Notes: generated from the letters alone by a model not told the origin. 64,000 bases of DNA from Acidobacteriota bacterium (GCA_029781975.1 JAKOVQ010000025.1:15001-79000); one strand, 5' to 3'. Counted from the stretch's first letter, positions 1-11,608 are shown. Numbers and translations: made by a program.

Positions 1-2355
<2,355 letters not shown>

Positions 2356-2434
2356 AAAATTCTTGAGGCGCGAACGCGCGAATTCGGGGCGACAGCCCCT
2401 GCAACTCGATTCTGAACCGGATTGAAACAAGATT

Positions 2435-2554
2435 TTCCGGTGGCCATATCGAGGGGGTCCCACCCGTTCCCATTCCGAACACGGCCGTTAAGCCCCTCGG
2501 AGCCGATGGTACTGCACGGGTCAACCGTGTGGGAGAGTAGGACGCCGCCGGGAA
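2435..2554 (+). rRNA. rrf: 5S ribosomal RNA
   Basis: A 120-nt 5S rRNA. Its ends pair (TTCCGGTGGC with GCCGCCGGGAA), and the core contains the diagnostic CCCATTCCGAACACGG loop and the GGGAGAGTAGG segment of helix IV/V. It lies 80 nt after the 23S gene and is followed at once by an intrinsic terminator, so it is the last gene of the rRNA operon. Confidence 0.95.
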
Positions 2555-2561
2555 GTATGAG

Positions 2562-2596
2562 ACGCCCGGGCCGCAAGCCCGGGCGTTTCCCTTTTC
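2562..2596 (+). terminator. Rho-independent terminator of the rRNA operon
   Basis: A perfect 10-bp GC stem (ACGCCCGGGC / GCCCGGGCGT) with a 5-nt loop CGCAA, followed by a T-rich run TTCCCTTTTC. It sits 8 nt after the 5S gene. Confidence 0.85.
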
Positions 2597-2634
2597 TCCC
2601 CTTCTTGCCCAACCTCCCTTCGAGGCGACGCCCG

Positions 2635-2640
2635 TACAAT
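2635..2640 (+). promoter_or_regulatory. Candidate -10 element (TACAAT) for a leaderless transcript
   Basis: TACAAT lies 7 nt before the GTG start of the YfhO-like gene. There is no Shine-Dalgarno sequence between them, so transcription would begin at or next to the start codon. No convincing -35 is seen. The same TANNNT arrangement recurs before other operon-leading genes in this window. Confidence 0.45.
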
Positions 2641-2647
2641 CTCGGGG

Positions 2648-5005
2648 GTGACCCGCGCATCCGCCGGCCCGAGCCGCACGATGGTCCTCCCGGCGGCCGC
2701 CTTGCTCGGCCTCCTCCTCGCCGCCGCCGCCCTCCTTCCGTGCCTCGGGGGAGGGGTACCGGGGCGGGGCGACCTCGCGGACTTCTTCTGGCCGATGAAG
2801 ACCTACACGGCCTCCTGCTGGAAGGCCGGGAGGATTCCGCTCTGGAACCCCCTGTCGGGCTGCGGTGAGCCCTGGCTCGCCCAGCTGCAGTCGGGGGCCG
2901 TGAACCCGGCGGACCTTCCCTTCCTCCTCCCCTGGCCCTGGGGCCCGCTCGGGGCGACGGCGCTCCTCGTCGTCGTCGCCGCGACAGGGATGGCCGCGTG
3001 GCTCCGGAGGCTCGGCGCCTCGCGAGCGGGCTCGCTCGTCGCCGCGGGCGTCTACGCGGGCGGAGGGTCCTTCCTCTCCCTGATCCCCTTCTACAACAAC
3101 GCCGGGACGGCCGCGTTCCTGCCGTGGCTCTTCGCGGGCGCGGACGGCCTGGCCCGCGGCGGGAGCCCGGTCCCCTTCGCGGTGTCGGTCGGCCTCGCGT
3201 TCCTCGGGGGCGAGCCCGCGCTCGCCCTGGCGGGGTGCGCCGCCGCCGCGGTCGTGGGCCTCGCGACGCGCCGCGAAGGGGAGACGGTCCCCGAGGCCCG
3301 TCTCCCGGCGATCCGGCGCCTCCTGGTCGGCCTCGTCCTGGGGCTGGGCCTGGCCGCCGCGGCGCTCGCTCCCTTCGGAGCCCTTCTCCTCAGCTCGGGA
3401 CGCCTCGCCACCACGACGCGAGCCGAGGCTCTCGCCCGGCCGGTGGGGCCGTCCGACCTCGCCGACCTCGTCCTGCCCCCGTCGTCCGATGCGACCCGCG
3501 CCCTCGCTGCGGGCAGGGGCGACTACCTCGTCACCCTCGCCCTCGGCCCGGCCCCGCTCCTCCTGGCGGCGGCGGCTGCGGCAGGCTTCCCCGGCCGCCG
3601 GCGCCTCCTCTGGATCCTCGCGGCCGTCGGAGCTCTGGCCGGCCTCGTGGCGATCGGGGGACGGGGGCCGCTCCTCCCCCTCCTCGTCGACGCGGGCCTC
3701 TGGAAGGGGCTCCGGTTCCCCGCACGCTGGTTCGTCTTCACCCATCTCGCTCTCGCCCTGGCGGCCGGCGCGGGGCTCGACGGCTGGCTCTACGGCCGGT
3801 TCTCCTCCAGGACCGCCCCGGGAGAGGCGGCCGGCGACGCGGCGGACCCCGTCGAGGTCGAGGCGAGGAGGGGAGCGAGGGCCGCCTGGCTCTTCGCGGG
3901 CGCCTTCATCGCCACGACGGCAATCGCCCTCGTCGCGGTCCTCGCCGTCCCGGCGATCCGGGCCTCCCGAGACTCCCGCCGCGCGTGGCTCGCGTGCGGA
4001 GCCGCGGGAGTCGCCGCGCTCGCCGTGGGCGCCGCTCGCGCGCGCCGGGAGCGGGGTCCGGGAGCCTGGGCCGGCCTCGCTGCGGCCGCCGCGCTCGCAC
4101 CCCTGCCGTTCTTCTCCCGGGACGCGCTCGCGCCCGTCCCGGGCCGGGGACTCCTCGAGCCGCCCCCCATCGTGGCCGACCTCGCGCGGGACCACCCCGA
4201 GGGGCGGGTCTTCTCCCCGGTCGCCGGGGACCGGGACCTCCTCTCGGCGTGGTCGATCGGGGGAGCCGGGACCTGGAGCGCGGAGGTCCCCCTCCGGTCG
4301 ATGCGCGCCGTCGCGGGCTACTCGAACCTCCTCCCGGGGATCTCGACGGCCACGTCGCCCTCGCCCCTCCCGGACCCCCGTCGGCTCCGGCTCCTCGGCG
4401 TGGCGCTGGCCGGTGGCGACCCGGCCCGGATCCTCGGCCTGGCGGACGTCCGCTGGCTCGTCACGCCGTTCCCGACCTCGATCGCCGCGACCCGCCTGGA
4501 CCGGCGGGACGGGGACCTCCGCCGCTACCGCCTCTCGACCTTCGCCGGCCGCGTCTACAGCGCCTTCTCGGCGCGGGTCGCCACCGACGACGAGGCCTTC
4601 GACCTCCTCCGCCGCGGGGCGGTCGACCCGCAGAAGACGGTCCTCCTCGCGCCCGGGTCCCCTCCGGTGCAGCTCCCGGGGAACGCCCGCGCGGGCGGGT
4701 ATGCGCTGAGCCGGGTCCGCCGCGATGAGCCCGAGCTGACGGAGGTCGAGACGGACGCCTCCGAGCCGTCCCTCCTCGTCGTGACGCGGACCTGGGACGC
4801 GGGGTGGTCGGCGCGGGTGGACGGCCGGCCGGCGCCCCTCCTGCGCGCCCAGCTCGCCTTCCAGGCGATCCCGGTCCCGGCGGGACGGCACACCGTCCTC
4901 CTCGTCTACCGCCCGCTCACATTCCAGGCGGGGGTCCTCGTCTCGGGCGTCTCCCTCCTGCTCCTCGCGGGGCTGGCCCTCGCCGGCTCGTCCCGGCGGA
5001 GCTGA
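2648..5005 (+). CDS. YfhO-like polytopic membrane protein (GT-C-type fold)
   Basis: A 785-residue integral membrane protein with many hydrophobic segments through about residue 450 and a C-terminal soluble domain. The N-terminus has the YfhO pattern of an acidic residue near a first-loop FFWP, then PLWNPLSGCGEP. The end has the YfhO beta-domain signature WDAGWSARVDGRPAP followed by a final membrane helix. YfhO-family proteins are thought to act in cell-envelope glycosylation (Listeria YfhO glycosylates lipoteichoic acid). The substrate here is unknown. GTG is the only start near the -10 hexamer and gives a signal-anchor-like N-terminus. The next gene begins 2 nt after the stop, so they are probably co-transcribed. 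Confidence 0.8.
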   Translation: MTRASAGPSRTMVLPAAALLGLLLAAAALLPCLGGGVPGRGDLADFFWPMKTYTASCWKAGRIPLWNPLSGCGEPWLAQLQSGAVNPADLPFLLPWPWGPLGATALLVVVAATGMAAWLRRLGASRAGSLVAAGVYAGGGSFLSLIPFYNNAGTAAFLPWLFAGADGLARGGSPVPFAVSVGLAFLGGEPALALAGCAAAAVVGLATRREGETVPEARLPAIRRLLVGLVLGLGLAAAALAPFGALLLSSGRLATTTRAEALARPVGPSDLADLVLPPSSDATRALAAGRGDYLVTLALGPAPLLLAAAAAAGFPGRRRLLWILAAVGALAGLVAIGGRGPLLPLLVDAGLWKGLRFPARWFVFTHLALALAAGAGLDGWLYGRFSSRTAPGEAAGDAADPVEVEARRGARAAWLFAGAFIATTAIALVAVLAVPAIRASRDSRRAWLACGAAGVAALAVGAARARRERGPGAWAGLAAAAALAPLPFFSRDALAPVPGRGLLEPPPIVADLARDHPEGRVFSPVAGDRDLLSAWSIGGAGTWSAEVPLRSMRAVAGYSNLLPGISTATSPSPLPDPRRLRLLGVALAGGDPARILGLADVRWLVTPFPTSIAATRLDRRDGDLRRYRLSTFAGRVYSAFSARVATDDEAFDLLRRGAVDPQKTVLLAPGSPPVQLPGNARAGGYALSRVRRDEPELTEVETDASEPSLLVVTRTWDAGWSARVDGRPAPLLRAQLAFQAIPVPAGRHTVLLVYRPLTFQAGVLVSGVSLLLLAGLALAGSSRRS

Positions 5006-5007
5006 CG

Positions 5008-6186
5008 GTGTCCGCCGAGAGCCTCGTCCTCCACCTCTTCACATTCGCGCTCGGGGCGGTCGTCGGATCGTTCGCGAACGTCTGCATCCACAGGCTCCCG
5101 CGCAGGGAGTCGGTCGTCCGTCCCCGGTCGCGCTGCCCGGCCTGCGGAGCTCCGATCGCGGCCTGGGACAACGTCCCGGTCGTCTCGTGGCTCCTCCTGC
5201 GCGGGCGCTGCCGGCGGTGCCGGGCCCCCATCTCGATCCGCTACCCGTTGATCGAGGCGACCCTGGGCGCCGCCTTCGTCCTCGCGACGGTCCGGCACGG
5301 GTTCGGGCCGGAGGCCGTCGCGGCAGCCATCCTGGCGACGGCGGCCGTCATCCTCGCCGCGACGGACCTCCAGGCCCGGGTCCTCCCGGACGAGGTGACC
5401 TACGGCGTTCTCGCCCTGGGGCTCCTCCTGGCCGCGGCGCGGGACCTCCCCGACGCTCGGAAGGTCGGCGCGGGGGCGCTGGCGGGGCACCTCCTCCCCT
5501 CGGTCGCGGGCGCCGCGTTCGGCGCGGCCCTCCTCCTCGGGGTCGGGCTCGCCTACCGCCTCGTCCGGGGCGCCGAGGGGATGGGGCTCGGCGACGTGAA
5601 GATGATCGCGATGGGCGGAGCGTTCGTCGGGCCGGCCGGGGTCCTCGTCGCCCTCTTCGTCGCCTCGGTCTCGGGCGTCCTGGCGGCGGGGGCCCCGGCT
5701 CTCGTCAGGGCCCTGCGCTGGCGGCTCGCCTTCCGCTCCGCGCGCGGCTCAGAGGAGCGCGCCCGCGACGAGGGAGAGCGCCACGGCGCCCTCCTCACCG
5801 CCGGGGGGACCGTGGTCGCGGCCGCGGGCCGGAGGTGGCGCGAGATCCCGGGGAACGCCCCGCCCGGCGCGAAGCTCTCGGAGGCCGGGCCGGTCGCCCG
5901 CCCCGTCGTCGCCTTCGTCCGTCTCGCGCGCCGGAGGTCCCGGAGAGGCGAGGCGACCTCCTTCGGCCGGCTCGCGGTCGAGGACGAGACCGGAGAGTTC
6001 TTCCGCGTCCTCGCGGCCCGGGCCGAGGCGCTCCCCGGCGGCCTCCTCGTCCTCCTCGGCCGCGTCGACGTCCCGTTCGGGGTCTTCCTGGCGGGGGGGA
6101 TCCTCGTGGCCTACGAGTGGGGAGGCGCCGCCGTCGACCTCCTCACGCACGGCCTTCCGGTCCCCGGGCGGGGGCTCCTCCCGTGA
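5008..6186 (+). CDS. pilD: Prepilin peptidase / N-methyltransferase with internal insertion
   Basis: An inner-membrane A24 aspartyl protease that cleaves and N-methylates type IV prepilins. The N-terminal domain has the zinc-type Cys pairs C43/C46 (CPAC) and C68/C71 (CRRC). The catalytic aspartates are D120 (ATDLQARVLPDE) and D196 in GLGDVK. The protein is 392 residues against about 290 usually. Roughly 110 extra, charged residues sit between the GLGDVK helix pair and the conserved final segment (PFGVFLAGGILVAY), which resembles PFGPFLALGA of other PilD proteins. The GTG start at 5008 gives the expected short N-terminus (VSAESLVLHLFTF); upstream in-frame sequence overlaps yfhO and looks non-native. 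Its substrates are probably the pilins encoded at 11.8-15.0 kb. Confidence 0.92.
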   Translation: MSAESLVLHLFTFALGAVVGSFANVCIHRLPRRESVVRPRSRCPACGAPIAAWDNVPVVSWLLLRGRCRRCRAPISIRYPLIEATLGAAFVLATVRHGFGPEAVAAAILATAAVILAATDLQARVLPDEVTYGVLALGLLLAAARDLPDARKVGAGALAGHLLPSVAGAAFGAALLLGVGLAYRLVRGAEGMGLGDVKMIAMGGAFVGPAGVLVALFVASVSGVLAAGAPALVRALRWRLAFRSARGSEERARDEGERHGALLTAGGTVVAAAGRRWREIPGNAPPGAKLSEAGPVARPVVAFVRLARRRSRRGEATSFGRLAVEDETGEFFRVLAARAEALPGGLLVLLGRVDVPFGVFLAGGILVAYEWGGAAVDLLTHGLPVPGRGLLP

Positions 6187-7979
6187 CGGCGGCACCGGGC
6201 CCCCTGGAGCGCGAGGTCCGACGTTTCGTCGTCGGGGGGCTCCTCTTCGTCTCCTTCCTGGCGGGGGCGGCCCTCGTCGACCTGAACCTCACGACCCGCT
6301 GGGCCGTCGCGCAGAGCGAGGAGCGCCTGGTCGCGGAGGTCCGGGCCATCGGCGCCCGGGTGGAAGGGGCGGGGGAGTCGGCCGACGTCCTCACCGCCGA
6401 CCCGCTGGCGGTCCGGCTGCTGCACGAGTTCGGACCCCAGCAGGCCGCCGTCTTCGACCCCGGCGGGGTCCTCCTCCAGAATGCGGCCTTCCTTCCGGAC
6501 GCCGCGCGCGTCCCCGACCGGCTCCCCGCGGCCGACCGGCCGGTGGGAGGGGCCGCGCAGGTGACGCGCTTCGACCAGGAGGGGCGCCCGGCCGTCTCGG
6601 TGGCGATTCCCATCGGCGGCGGGCGGAGGATCCTCCGCGCGGTCTACGACGCCACGCCCCTCTTCGCGGCCGAGCGGACGGTCCGGATCCTGACGGTGGT
6701 CGTCCCCGCGGGGGTCGCGCTCCTCGTCTTCCTCGTCATCCCCTCCCTCCGCCGCCTCGCCCGCCCGATGGACGCCCTCGCCGAGACCGCCCGCACAGCC
6801 GAGGCGTTCGTCCCGCGAGGAGAGGGGAGCGGGCAGGCGCCCGACGACGCCGTCGCCGCCTTCGCGCGGACGATCGAGGAGCTGAGGGCGCGCACCGGCG
6901 AGCTCGAGGCGCTGAGGCGACGGGAGCAGGAGCGCGCGGACGCGCTCGCCATCACGGCCGAGACGCTGGTGAGGTCCCACCCCGGGGGGCTCCTCGTCGT
7001 CGGCGCCAACGGCACCCTGACGGAGGCGAACGGGCCCGCCCTCGCGGCCCTCGACCTCTCCCGCGACGCGCTCGGCGGGCCGGCTTCCGAGCGGCTGGCC
7101 GACTGGCCCGTCCTCGCGAAGGCGGTCGCGGCCGCCCTCGCCGGGACCCCCACCCTCGCGGCGGAGGCGGTCCGGGGCGAGGCGACGGGGGCGCGCCTCC
7201 TCGCGGTGACGGCGGTCCCCGTCGTCGATGCGGCGGGGCGCACCCTCGGGGGGCTCGTCTTCCTCGAGGACCGGACGGCCGTCACGCGGCTCGAGCGCGA
7301 GCTCGCGGCCCGGCGCCAGCTCGCGGCCCTCGGCGAGATGTCCGCGGGGATCGCCCACGAGTTCCGGAACGCGACGCTGACGATCCTCGGGTACGCGCGC
7401 CTCGCCGCGGCGGAGGCCGACGCCGAGGCCCGGGCCCGCCACCTCGCGGGCGTCCGCGCGGAGGCCGAGCACGTCGTGCGCGTCACCGGCGACTTCCTCC
7501 TCTTCGCGCGCCCCGAGCGGCTCGTGCCGGGGCCCGTCGACCTCGGCGAGCTCGTGGCGGACGTCCTCGCCGAGGAGCGGATGGCCGCGCGCGAGACCGA
7601 GCTCGTGCAGGACGGGAGCTACGGGGAGGCCGTCGTCGACGCCGCGCTGGTGCGGCGGGCCCTGGTGAACCTCGTCCGCAACGCGCGGGAAGCCGCGGAG
7701 ACGGGGGAGGGCCCCCCCCGCGTGCGGGTGACGGGGGAGAGGCCGCCGGACGGGTCGAGCGTCCTCAGGATCGAGGACAGCGGCCCCGGCGTTCCTCCCG
7801 AGGCGGCGCGGACCCTCTTCGTGCCGTTCGCGTCGACGAAGAAAGGGGGGACCGGGCTCGGCCTCTCGCTCGTGGCGAAGATCCTCGACCTCCACGGCGG
7901 GGCGGTCGCGGTCGGCCGCTCGGACACCCTCGGCGGCGCCTCGTTCGTCGTGACCCTTCCGCCGGCCCCGCGGGCCTGA
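6183..7979 (+). CDS. PAS-containing sensor histidine kinase, PilS/NtrB-like
   Basis: A 598-residue membrane sensor kinase. Visible in order: a first TM near residues 15-35, a periplasmic segment, a second TM near 165-185 followed by a HAMP-like linker, a coiled coil, a PAS-like domain (about 255-375), a HisKA box with phospho-acceptor H392 (AHEFRN) and an HATPase domain with NLVRNAREAAE, a GPGVP G1 box and GGTGLGLSL G2 box. It overlaps the prepilin peptidase stop by GTGA, so translation is coupled. The H-box and G-boxes are closest to the NtrB/PilS class, which pairs with sigma-54 activators. The likely partner is the NtrC-type regulator at 19.7 kb, beyond the pilus genes. The input signal is unknown. 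Confidence 0.85.
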   Translation: MTAAPGPLEREVRRFVVGGLLFVSFLAGAALVDLNLTTRWAVAQSEERLVAEVRAIGARVEGAGESADVLTADPLAVRLLHEFGPQQAAVFDPGGVLLQNAAFLPDAARVPDRLPAADRPVGGAAQVTRFDQEGRPAVSVAIPIGGGRRILRAVYDATPLFAAERTVRILTVVVPAGVALLVFLVIPSLRRLARPMDALAETARTAEAFVPRGEGSGQAPDDAVAAFARTIEELRARTGELEALRRREQERADALAITAETLVRSHPGGLLVVGANGTLTEANGPALAALDLSRDALGGPASERLADWPVLAKAVAAALAGTPTLAAEAVRGEATGARLLAVTAVPVVDAAGRTLGGLVFLEDRTAVTRLERELAARRQLAALGEMSAGIAHEFRNATLTILGYARLAAAEADAEARARHLAGVRAEAEHVVRVTGDFLLFARPERLVPGPVDLGELVADVLAEERMAARETELVQDGSYGEAVVDAALVRRALVNLVRNAREAAETGEGPPRVRVTGERPPDGSSVLRIEDSGPGVPPEAARTLFVPFASTKKGGTGLGLSLVAKILDLHGGAVAVGRSDTLGGASFVVTLPPAPRA

Positions 7980-7985
7980 TCGCGG

Positions 7986-9092
7986 TCAGGCGGCCGGCGC
8001 CCCCGCCCCCGCGCCCGCGGCCTTCCTCTTCTCGACGAGCGCCCGGAACGACTCCTTGTCGATCGCCTTGTCGAACGCCTCGTCGAACTCCACGACGTCC
8101 CCGGCGACGAGGTCCGCCAGCGAGTGGTCCATCCCGATCATCCCGGCCGAGCGGCCCGTCTGGATCAGCGAGTTGACCGTCGCCGTCTTCCCCTCGCGGA
8201 TGGCGTTGGAGAGGGCGGCGCTGCCGCGCAGCACCTCGAAGGCCGGGATCCGGCCGTTCGGCTTGCGCCGGAGGAGGACCTGCGCGACGACGCCCTTGAG
8301 CACCTCGGCGAGGACGGTCCGCACCTGCTCCTGCTCGTCGGTCGGGAAACCGTCGATGAGGCGGTCGATCGCCTTGGCGGCCGAGTTCGTGTGGAGCGTC
8401 CCGAAGACGAGGAGGCCGGTCTCGGCGGCGTGGAGCGCCATGCTCATCGTCTCGAGGTCGCGCAGCTCGCCGACGAGGACGACGTCGGGGTCCTCGCGCA
8501 GGGCGGCCTTCAGGGCGTCGGCGATCGTCGGGGTGTCCGGGCCGAGCTCGCGGTGGGTGACGATCGACCGGTGCGGGACGTGGACGAACTCCACCGGGTC
8601 CTCGATCGTGACGATGTGGTACGAGCGGGTCCGGTTGAGGCGGTCGATCAGCGCGGCCAGCGTCGTCGACTTGCCCGATCCGGTCGGGCCGGTGACCAGG
8701 ACGAGCCCGCGCGCGATCTTCCCGACGTTCGCCACCATCTCGGGCAGCCCCAGCTCCTCCACCGTGAGGACGCGCGGCGGGATCATCCGGAGGACCGCGG
8801 CGGCGCCCCACTCCTGGCGGAAGAGGTTGACGCGGAAGCGGGCCCGGTCGCCCATGGCGTAGGCGAAGTCGCCGTCGCCGGTCTGTCTCCACTCGTTCCA
8901 GACGCGCTCCGGCGTGACGGGCTTCAGGAAGCCCTCGAAGTCCTTCTCGGTGATCGTCTGCCACCGGATCCGCTCGAGCCGCCCGTCCACCCGCATGATC
9001 GGCGGGGAGCCGACCGCCAGGTGGAGGTCCGACGACTTCTTCTCGAGGATGATCCGGAGGAGGTGGTCGATCCGATGCACGCCCTCGCTCAT
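7986..9092 (-). CDS. pilT: PilT-type twitching motility (pilus retraction) ATPase
   Basis: A 368-residue hexameric secretion-type ATPase that depolymerises type IV pili. All family motifs are intact: the N-terminal SDLHLAVG, Walker A GPTGSGKSTT, the Asp box, Walker B with VGELRD, the His box GTLHTNSAAK (H234) and the retraction-specific AIREGK near the C-terminus. The N-terminus MSEGVHRIDHLLRIILEKKSSD is typical. It overlaps the upstream HEAT-PilT gene by ATGA, so both are on one minus-strand transcript. The C-terminus is an Ala/Gly-rich tail. It is convergent with the sensor kinase, with only 6 bp between the stops. Confidence 0.93.
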   Translation of the reverse strand: MSEGVHRIDHLLRIILEKKSSDLHLAVGSPPIMRVDGRLERIRWQTITEKDFEGFLKPVTPERVWNEWRQTGDGDFAYAMGDRARFRVNLFRQEWGAAAVLRMIPPRVLTVEELGLPEMVANVGKIARGLVLVTGPTGSGKSTTLAALIDRLNRTRSYHIVTIEDPVEFVHVPHRSIVTHRELGPDTPTIADALKAALREDPDVVLVGELRDLETMSMALHAAETGLLVFGTLHTNSAAKAIDRLIDGFPTDEQEQVRTVLAEVLKGVVAQVLLRRKPNGRIPAFEVLRGSAALSNAIREGKTATVNSLIQTGRSAGMIGMDHSLADLVAGDVVEFDEAFDKAIDKESFRALVEKRKAAGAGAGAPAA

Positions 9093-11608
9093 GCGAACGC
9101 CGCCCTTTCCTCGGAGAGGAGCTTCTCGAACGGCTCCTTCTTCGCCGCCCGGTCCATGGCCACCTCCGGGCTGACCTTCCCCTCCTCGGCGAGCTTCAGG
9201 AGGAACTGGTCCATCGTGTTCATCCCCGCCCCGGCGCCGGTCTGGAGGATCCCGGGGAGCTGGAACGTCTTCGACTCGCGGATGAGGGCCCCGACCGCCT
9301 GCGTCCCGCGGAGGATCTCGAACGCGGCGACCCGCCCGTCCCCGTCGGCGCGCGGGAGGAGGGCCTGCGAGATGACCGCCTTGAGCGACTCGGAGACCAT
9401 CATCCGGATCTGACCCTGCTGGCCCGGCGGGAACGAGTTGATGATCCGGTCGACCGTCGCCGTCGCCGTCGTCGTCGAGAGGGTGGCGAAGACGAGGTGG
9501 CCGGTCTCGGAGGCGGTGATCGCCAGCGAGATCGTCTCCAGGTCGCGCATCTCGCCCACCATGATCACGTCGGGGTCCTCGCGGAGCGCCGACTTCAGGG
9601 CCCGCGCGAACGACGCGGTGTGGTGCGGCACCTGCCTCTGGTTGACCAGGCTCTCCTTGTTGCGGTGGACGAACTCGATCGGGTCCTCGACCGTGATGAT
9701 GTGCCCCGGGTGCGTCTCGTTCACGCGGTCGACGAGCGCGGCGAGAGTCGTCGACTTGCCGCACCCGGAGGGCCCCGTCACCAGGACCAGGCCCTGGGTG
9801 TAGCGGCAGACCTCCCACGCCGACTCGGGGAGGCCCAGCGTCTCGAGCCGCGGGATCTCCTGGGGAATGGCGCGGAAGACGGCGTCGAGCCCCTGCCGCT
9901 GCGTGAAGAAGTTCGCGCGGAACCGGCCGAGGCCGGGGACCTTGACGCAGACGTCGAGGTTCTTCCGCTCGGCGAGGAGGGCGCGCTCCTCCTCGGTCAG
10001 GACCTCGCGGATGAGCGCCTCCGCCTGCTCGGCGGTCACGGGGGGGACGTCGACCTTCTCGAGGACGCCGTGCATCCGCCGGTGCGGGACGAACCCCGTG
10101 GCGAGGTGGAAGTCGGACGCGCCGCGCGCCACCGTGTCGGCCAGGAGGTCGACGAGCCTCACCGGCCCCCCGGACGAGAGGTCCAGCCTCTTCGCCTCCA
10201 GCCTGGGGAACGGGATCGCCTCCCGCGCGGCGTCCCCCTGGAGCTTGCCGACGAGGCGCCGCGCCTTCTCGCGCACCTCCAGCCCCACCGCGTGGTGGCG
10301 GGCGATGCTCTCGAGGACCGGGGCGACGCGCGGCTCCTTCACGCCGAGCGCCGCCAGCGCGTCCAGGATGTCGAGCTGGTCCGCCGGCCGCTCGTGCGAC
10401 GCCTTGAACGCCTCGAAGAGGGGGCCGGCCGCCCGCGGGTCGCCGAGGTCCCCCAGCGCCGGGGCGACGGCGAGCATCTTGTACGGGTCCCTGAGGGCGT
10501 CCACGAGGACCTTCAGCACCTCCTCGCGCCCGGTGCCGAACCTCCCCAGGTTCTCGATGGCCCGCGACCTCACCCGCCAGTCGGCGTCGTCGACGAGCTT
10601 GATCCACGTCGGGACCGCTCGGGGGTCCATCAGGAGGAGCGAGAGGTCGAACGCGTCCTTCGCCACGTCCCCCTGGGACTCGTGCGCGAACGCGAGGAGG
10701 CCCGGGACGAAGTCGGGCATCTCCTTCGAGATCGTCTCGAGCGCCCGGTCGCGGATCCAGGGGAAGCTCCCGCGGAACGCCGTGACGAAGAGACGGGCCA
10801 CCTCCCTGGGGGGGATTCCCTTCAGGAGGGAGACGGCGCCGGACCGGACGCGGGGGTTCCCGTCCCCGAGGAGCGGGAGGACCTCGTCGCGGTAGTCGCC
10901 CTTCGACGCGGCCACGAGCTTCCGGAGCGCCGAGAACGCGGCGTCGACCACCCGGCGGGACGGGGAACGGGCCATCCCCAGGACGGCGGGGACGTACTCC
11001 TCCTTCGGGTTGCGCTCGAGGACGGAGAGAGCGCCGATCCGGATGTCGTCGTCCTCGTCGGAGAGGAGCGGGAGGGCCAGGCCTGCCGCCTCCGCCGCGA
11101 CGCCCTGCCCCTGGAGCTCGGCGACCGCCTTCAGCGCGCGGGAGCGGAGCTGAGAGCCCGGGTTGTCGAGGACCTGCCGGTAGATCGGGATCGACCGCTC
11201 GAGCGGAAGCTCGCGCGCCATCTCGAGCGCGACGAGCTTCGCGAAGTCGTCGCCCCGCTCCGCGATGGAGGCGAGGAAGGACCCGAGCTCGGGTCCCGCC
11301 ACCTCCTTGAGGAAGCGCTCCACCGCGCGGCGGGCCGCCTCGGACCGGGTCCTGCAGAGCGGGAGCAGCGCGTTCAGGACCTCGCGGTCCCCGGCCCGCC
11401 GCTTCAGGATCTCGAGCCCGGCTGCCCGGATCTCGGGCGTCGGGTCGACGGCGGTCCAGACGACCTCCTCGAGCTCGAGGCCCGACGTCGCCCGGAACCT
11501 CTCGACGAGGTCGCGCTTCTGCGCGTCGTCCTTCCACTGGTGGGCGCGAAGCTGGGCGACGACCGGCGGCTCGGGCCTCAGGCCCTTTCGGATCTTCTCG
11601 AACACCAC
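9089..11608 (-). CDS. HEAT-repeat / PilT-like ATPase fusion
   Basis: An 839-residue protein. Residues about 1-475 form a series of HEAT-like helical repeats (for example DPTPEIRAAGLEILKRR and DDADWRVRSRAIENLGRF). Residues about 480-839 are a full PilT/PilU-type ATPase with SDFHLATG, Walker A GPSGCGKSTT (about 612-621) and VGEMRD. Two retraction motifs are altered. The His box reads ATLSTTTATATV, with S711 where PilT has His, and the AIRxGK motif reads LIRESK. This resembles a PilU-like accessory ATPase that works with the canonical PilT encoded next to it. The HEAT domain may dock to another pilus or polarity protein (inference). The ATG start has no strong Shine-Dalgarno. Confidence 0.85.
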   Translation of the reverse strand: MVFEKIRKGLRPEPPVVAQLRAHQWKDDAQKRDLVERFRATSGLELEEVVWTAVDPTPEIRAAGLEILKRRAGDREVLNALLPLCRTRSEAARRAVERFLKEVAGPELGSFLASIAERGDDFAKLVALEMARELPLERSIPIYRQVLDNPGSQLRSRALKAVAELQGQGVAAEAAGLALPLLSDEDDDIRIGALSVLERNPKEEYVPAVLGMARSPSRRVVDAAFSALRKLVAASKGDYRDEVLPLLGDGNPRVRSGAVSLLKGIPPREVARLFVTAFRGSFPWIRDRALETISKEMPDFVPGLLAFAHESQGDVAKDAFDLSLLLMDPRAVPTWIKLVDDADWRVRSRAIENLGRFGTGREEVLKVLVDALRDPYKMLAVAPALGDLGDPRAAGPLFEAFKASHERPADQLDILDALAALGVKEPRVAPVLESIARHHAVGLEVREKARRLVGKLQGDAAREAIPFPRLEAKRLDLSSGGPVRLVDLLADTVARGASDFHLATGFVPHRRMHGVLEKVDVPPVTAEQAEALIREVLTEEERALLAERKNLDVCVKVPGLGRFRANFFTQRQGLDAVFRAIPQEIPRLETLGLPESAWEVCRYTQGLVLVTGPSGCGKSTTLAALVDRVNETHPGHIITVEDPIEFVHRNKESLVNQRQVPHHTASFARALKSALREDPDVIMVGEMRDLETISLAITASETGHLVFATLSTTTATATVDRIINSFPPGQQGQIRMMVSESLKAVISQALLPRADGDGRVAAFEILRGTQAVGALIRESKTFQLPGILQTGAGAGMNTMDQFLLKLAEEGKVSPEVAMDRAAKKEPFEKLLSEERAAFA

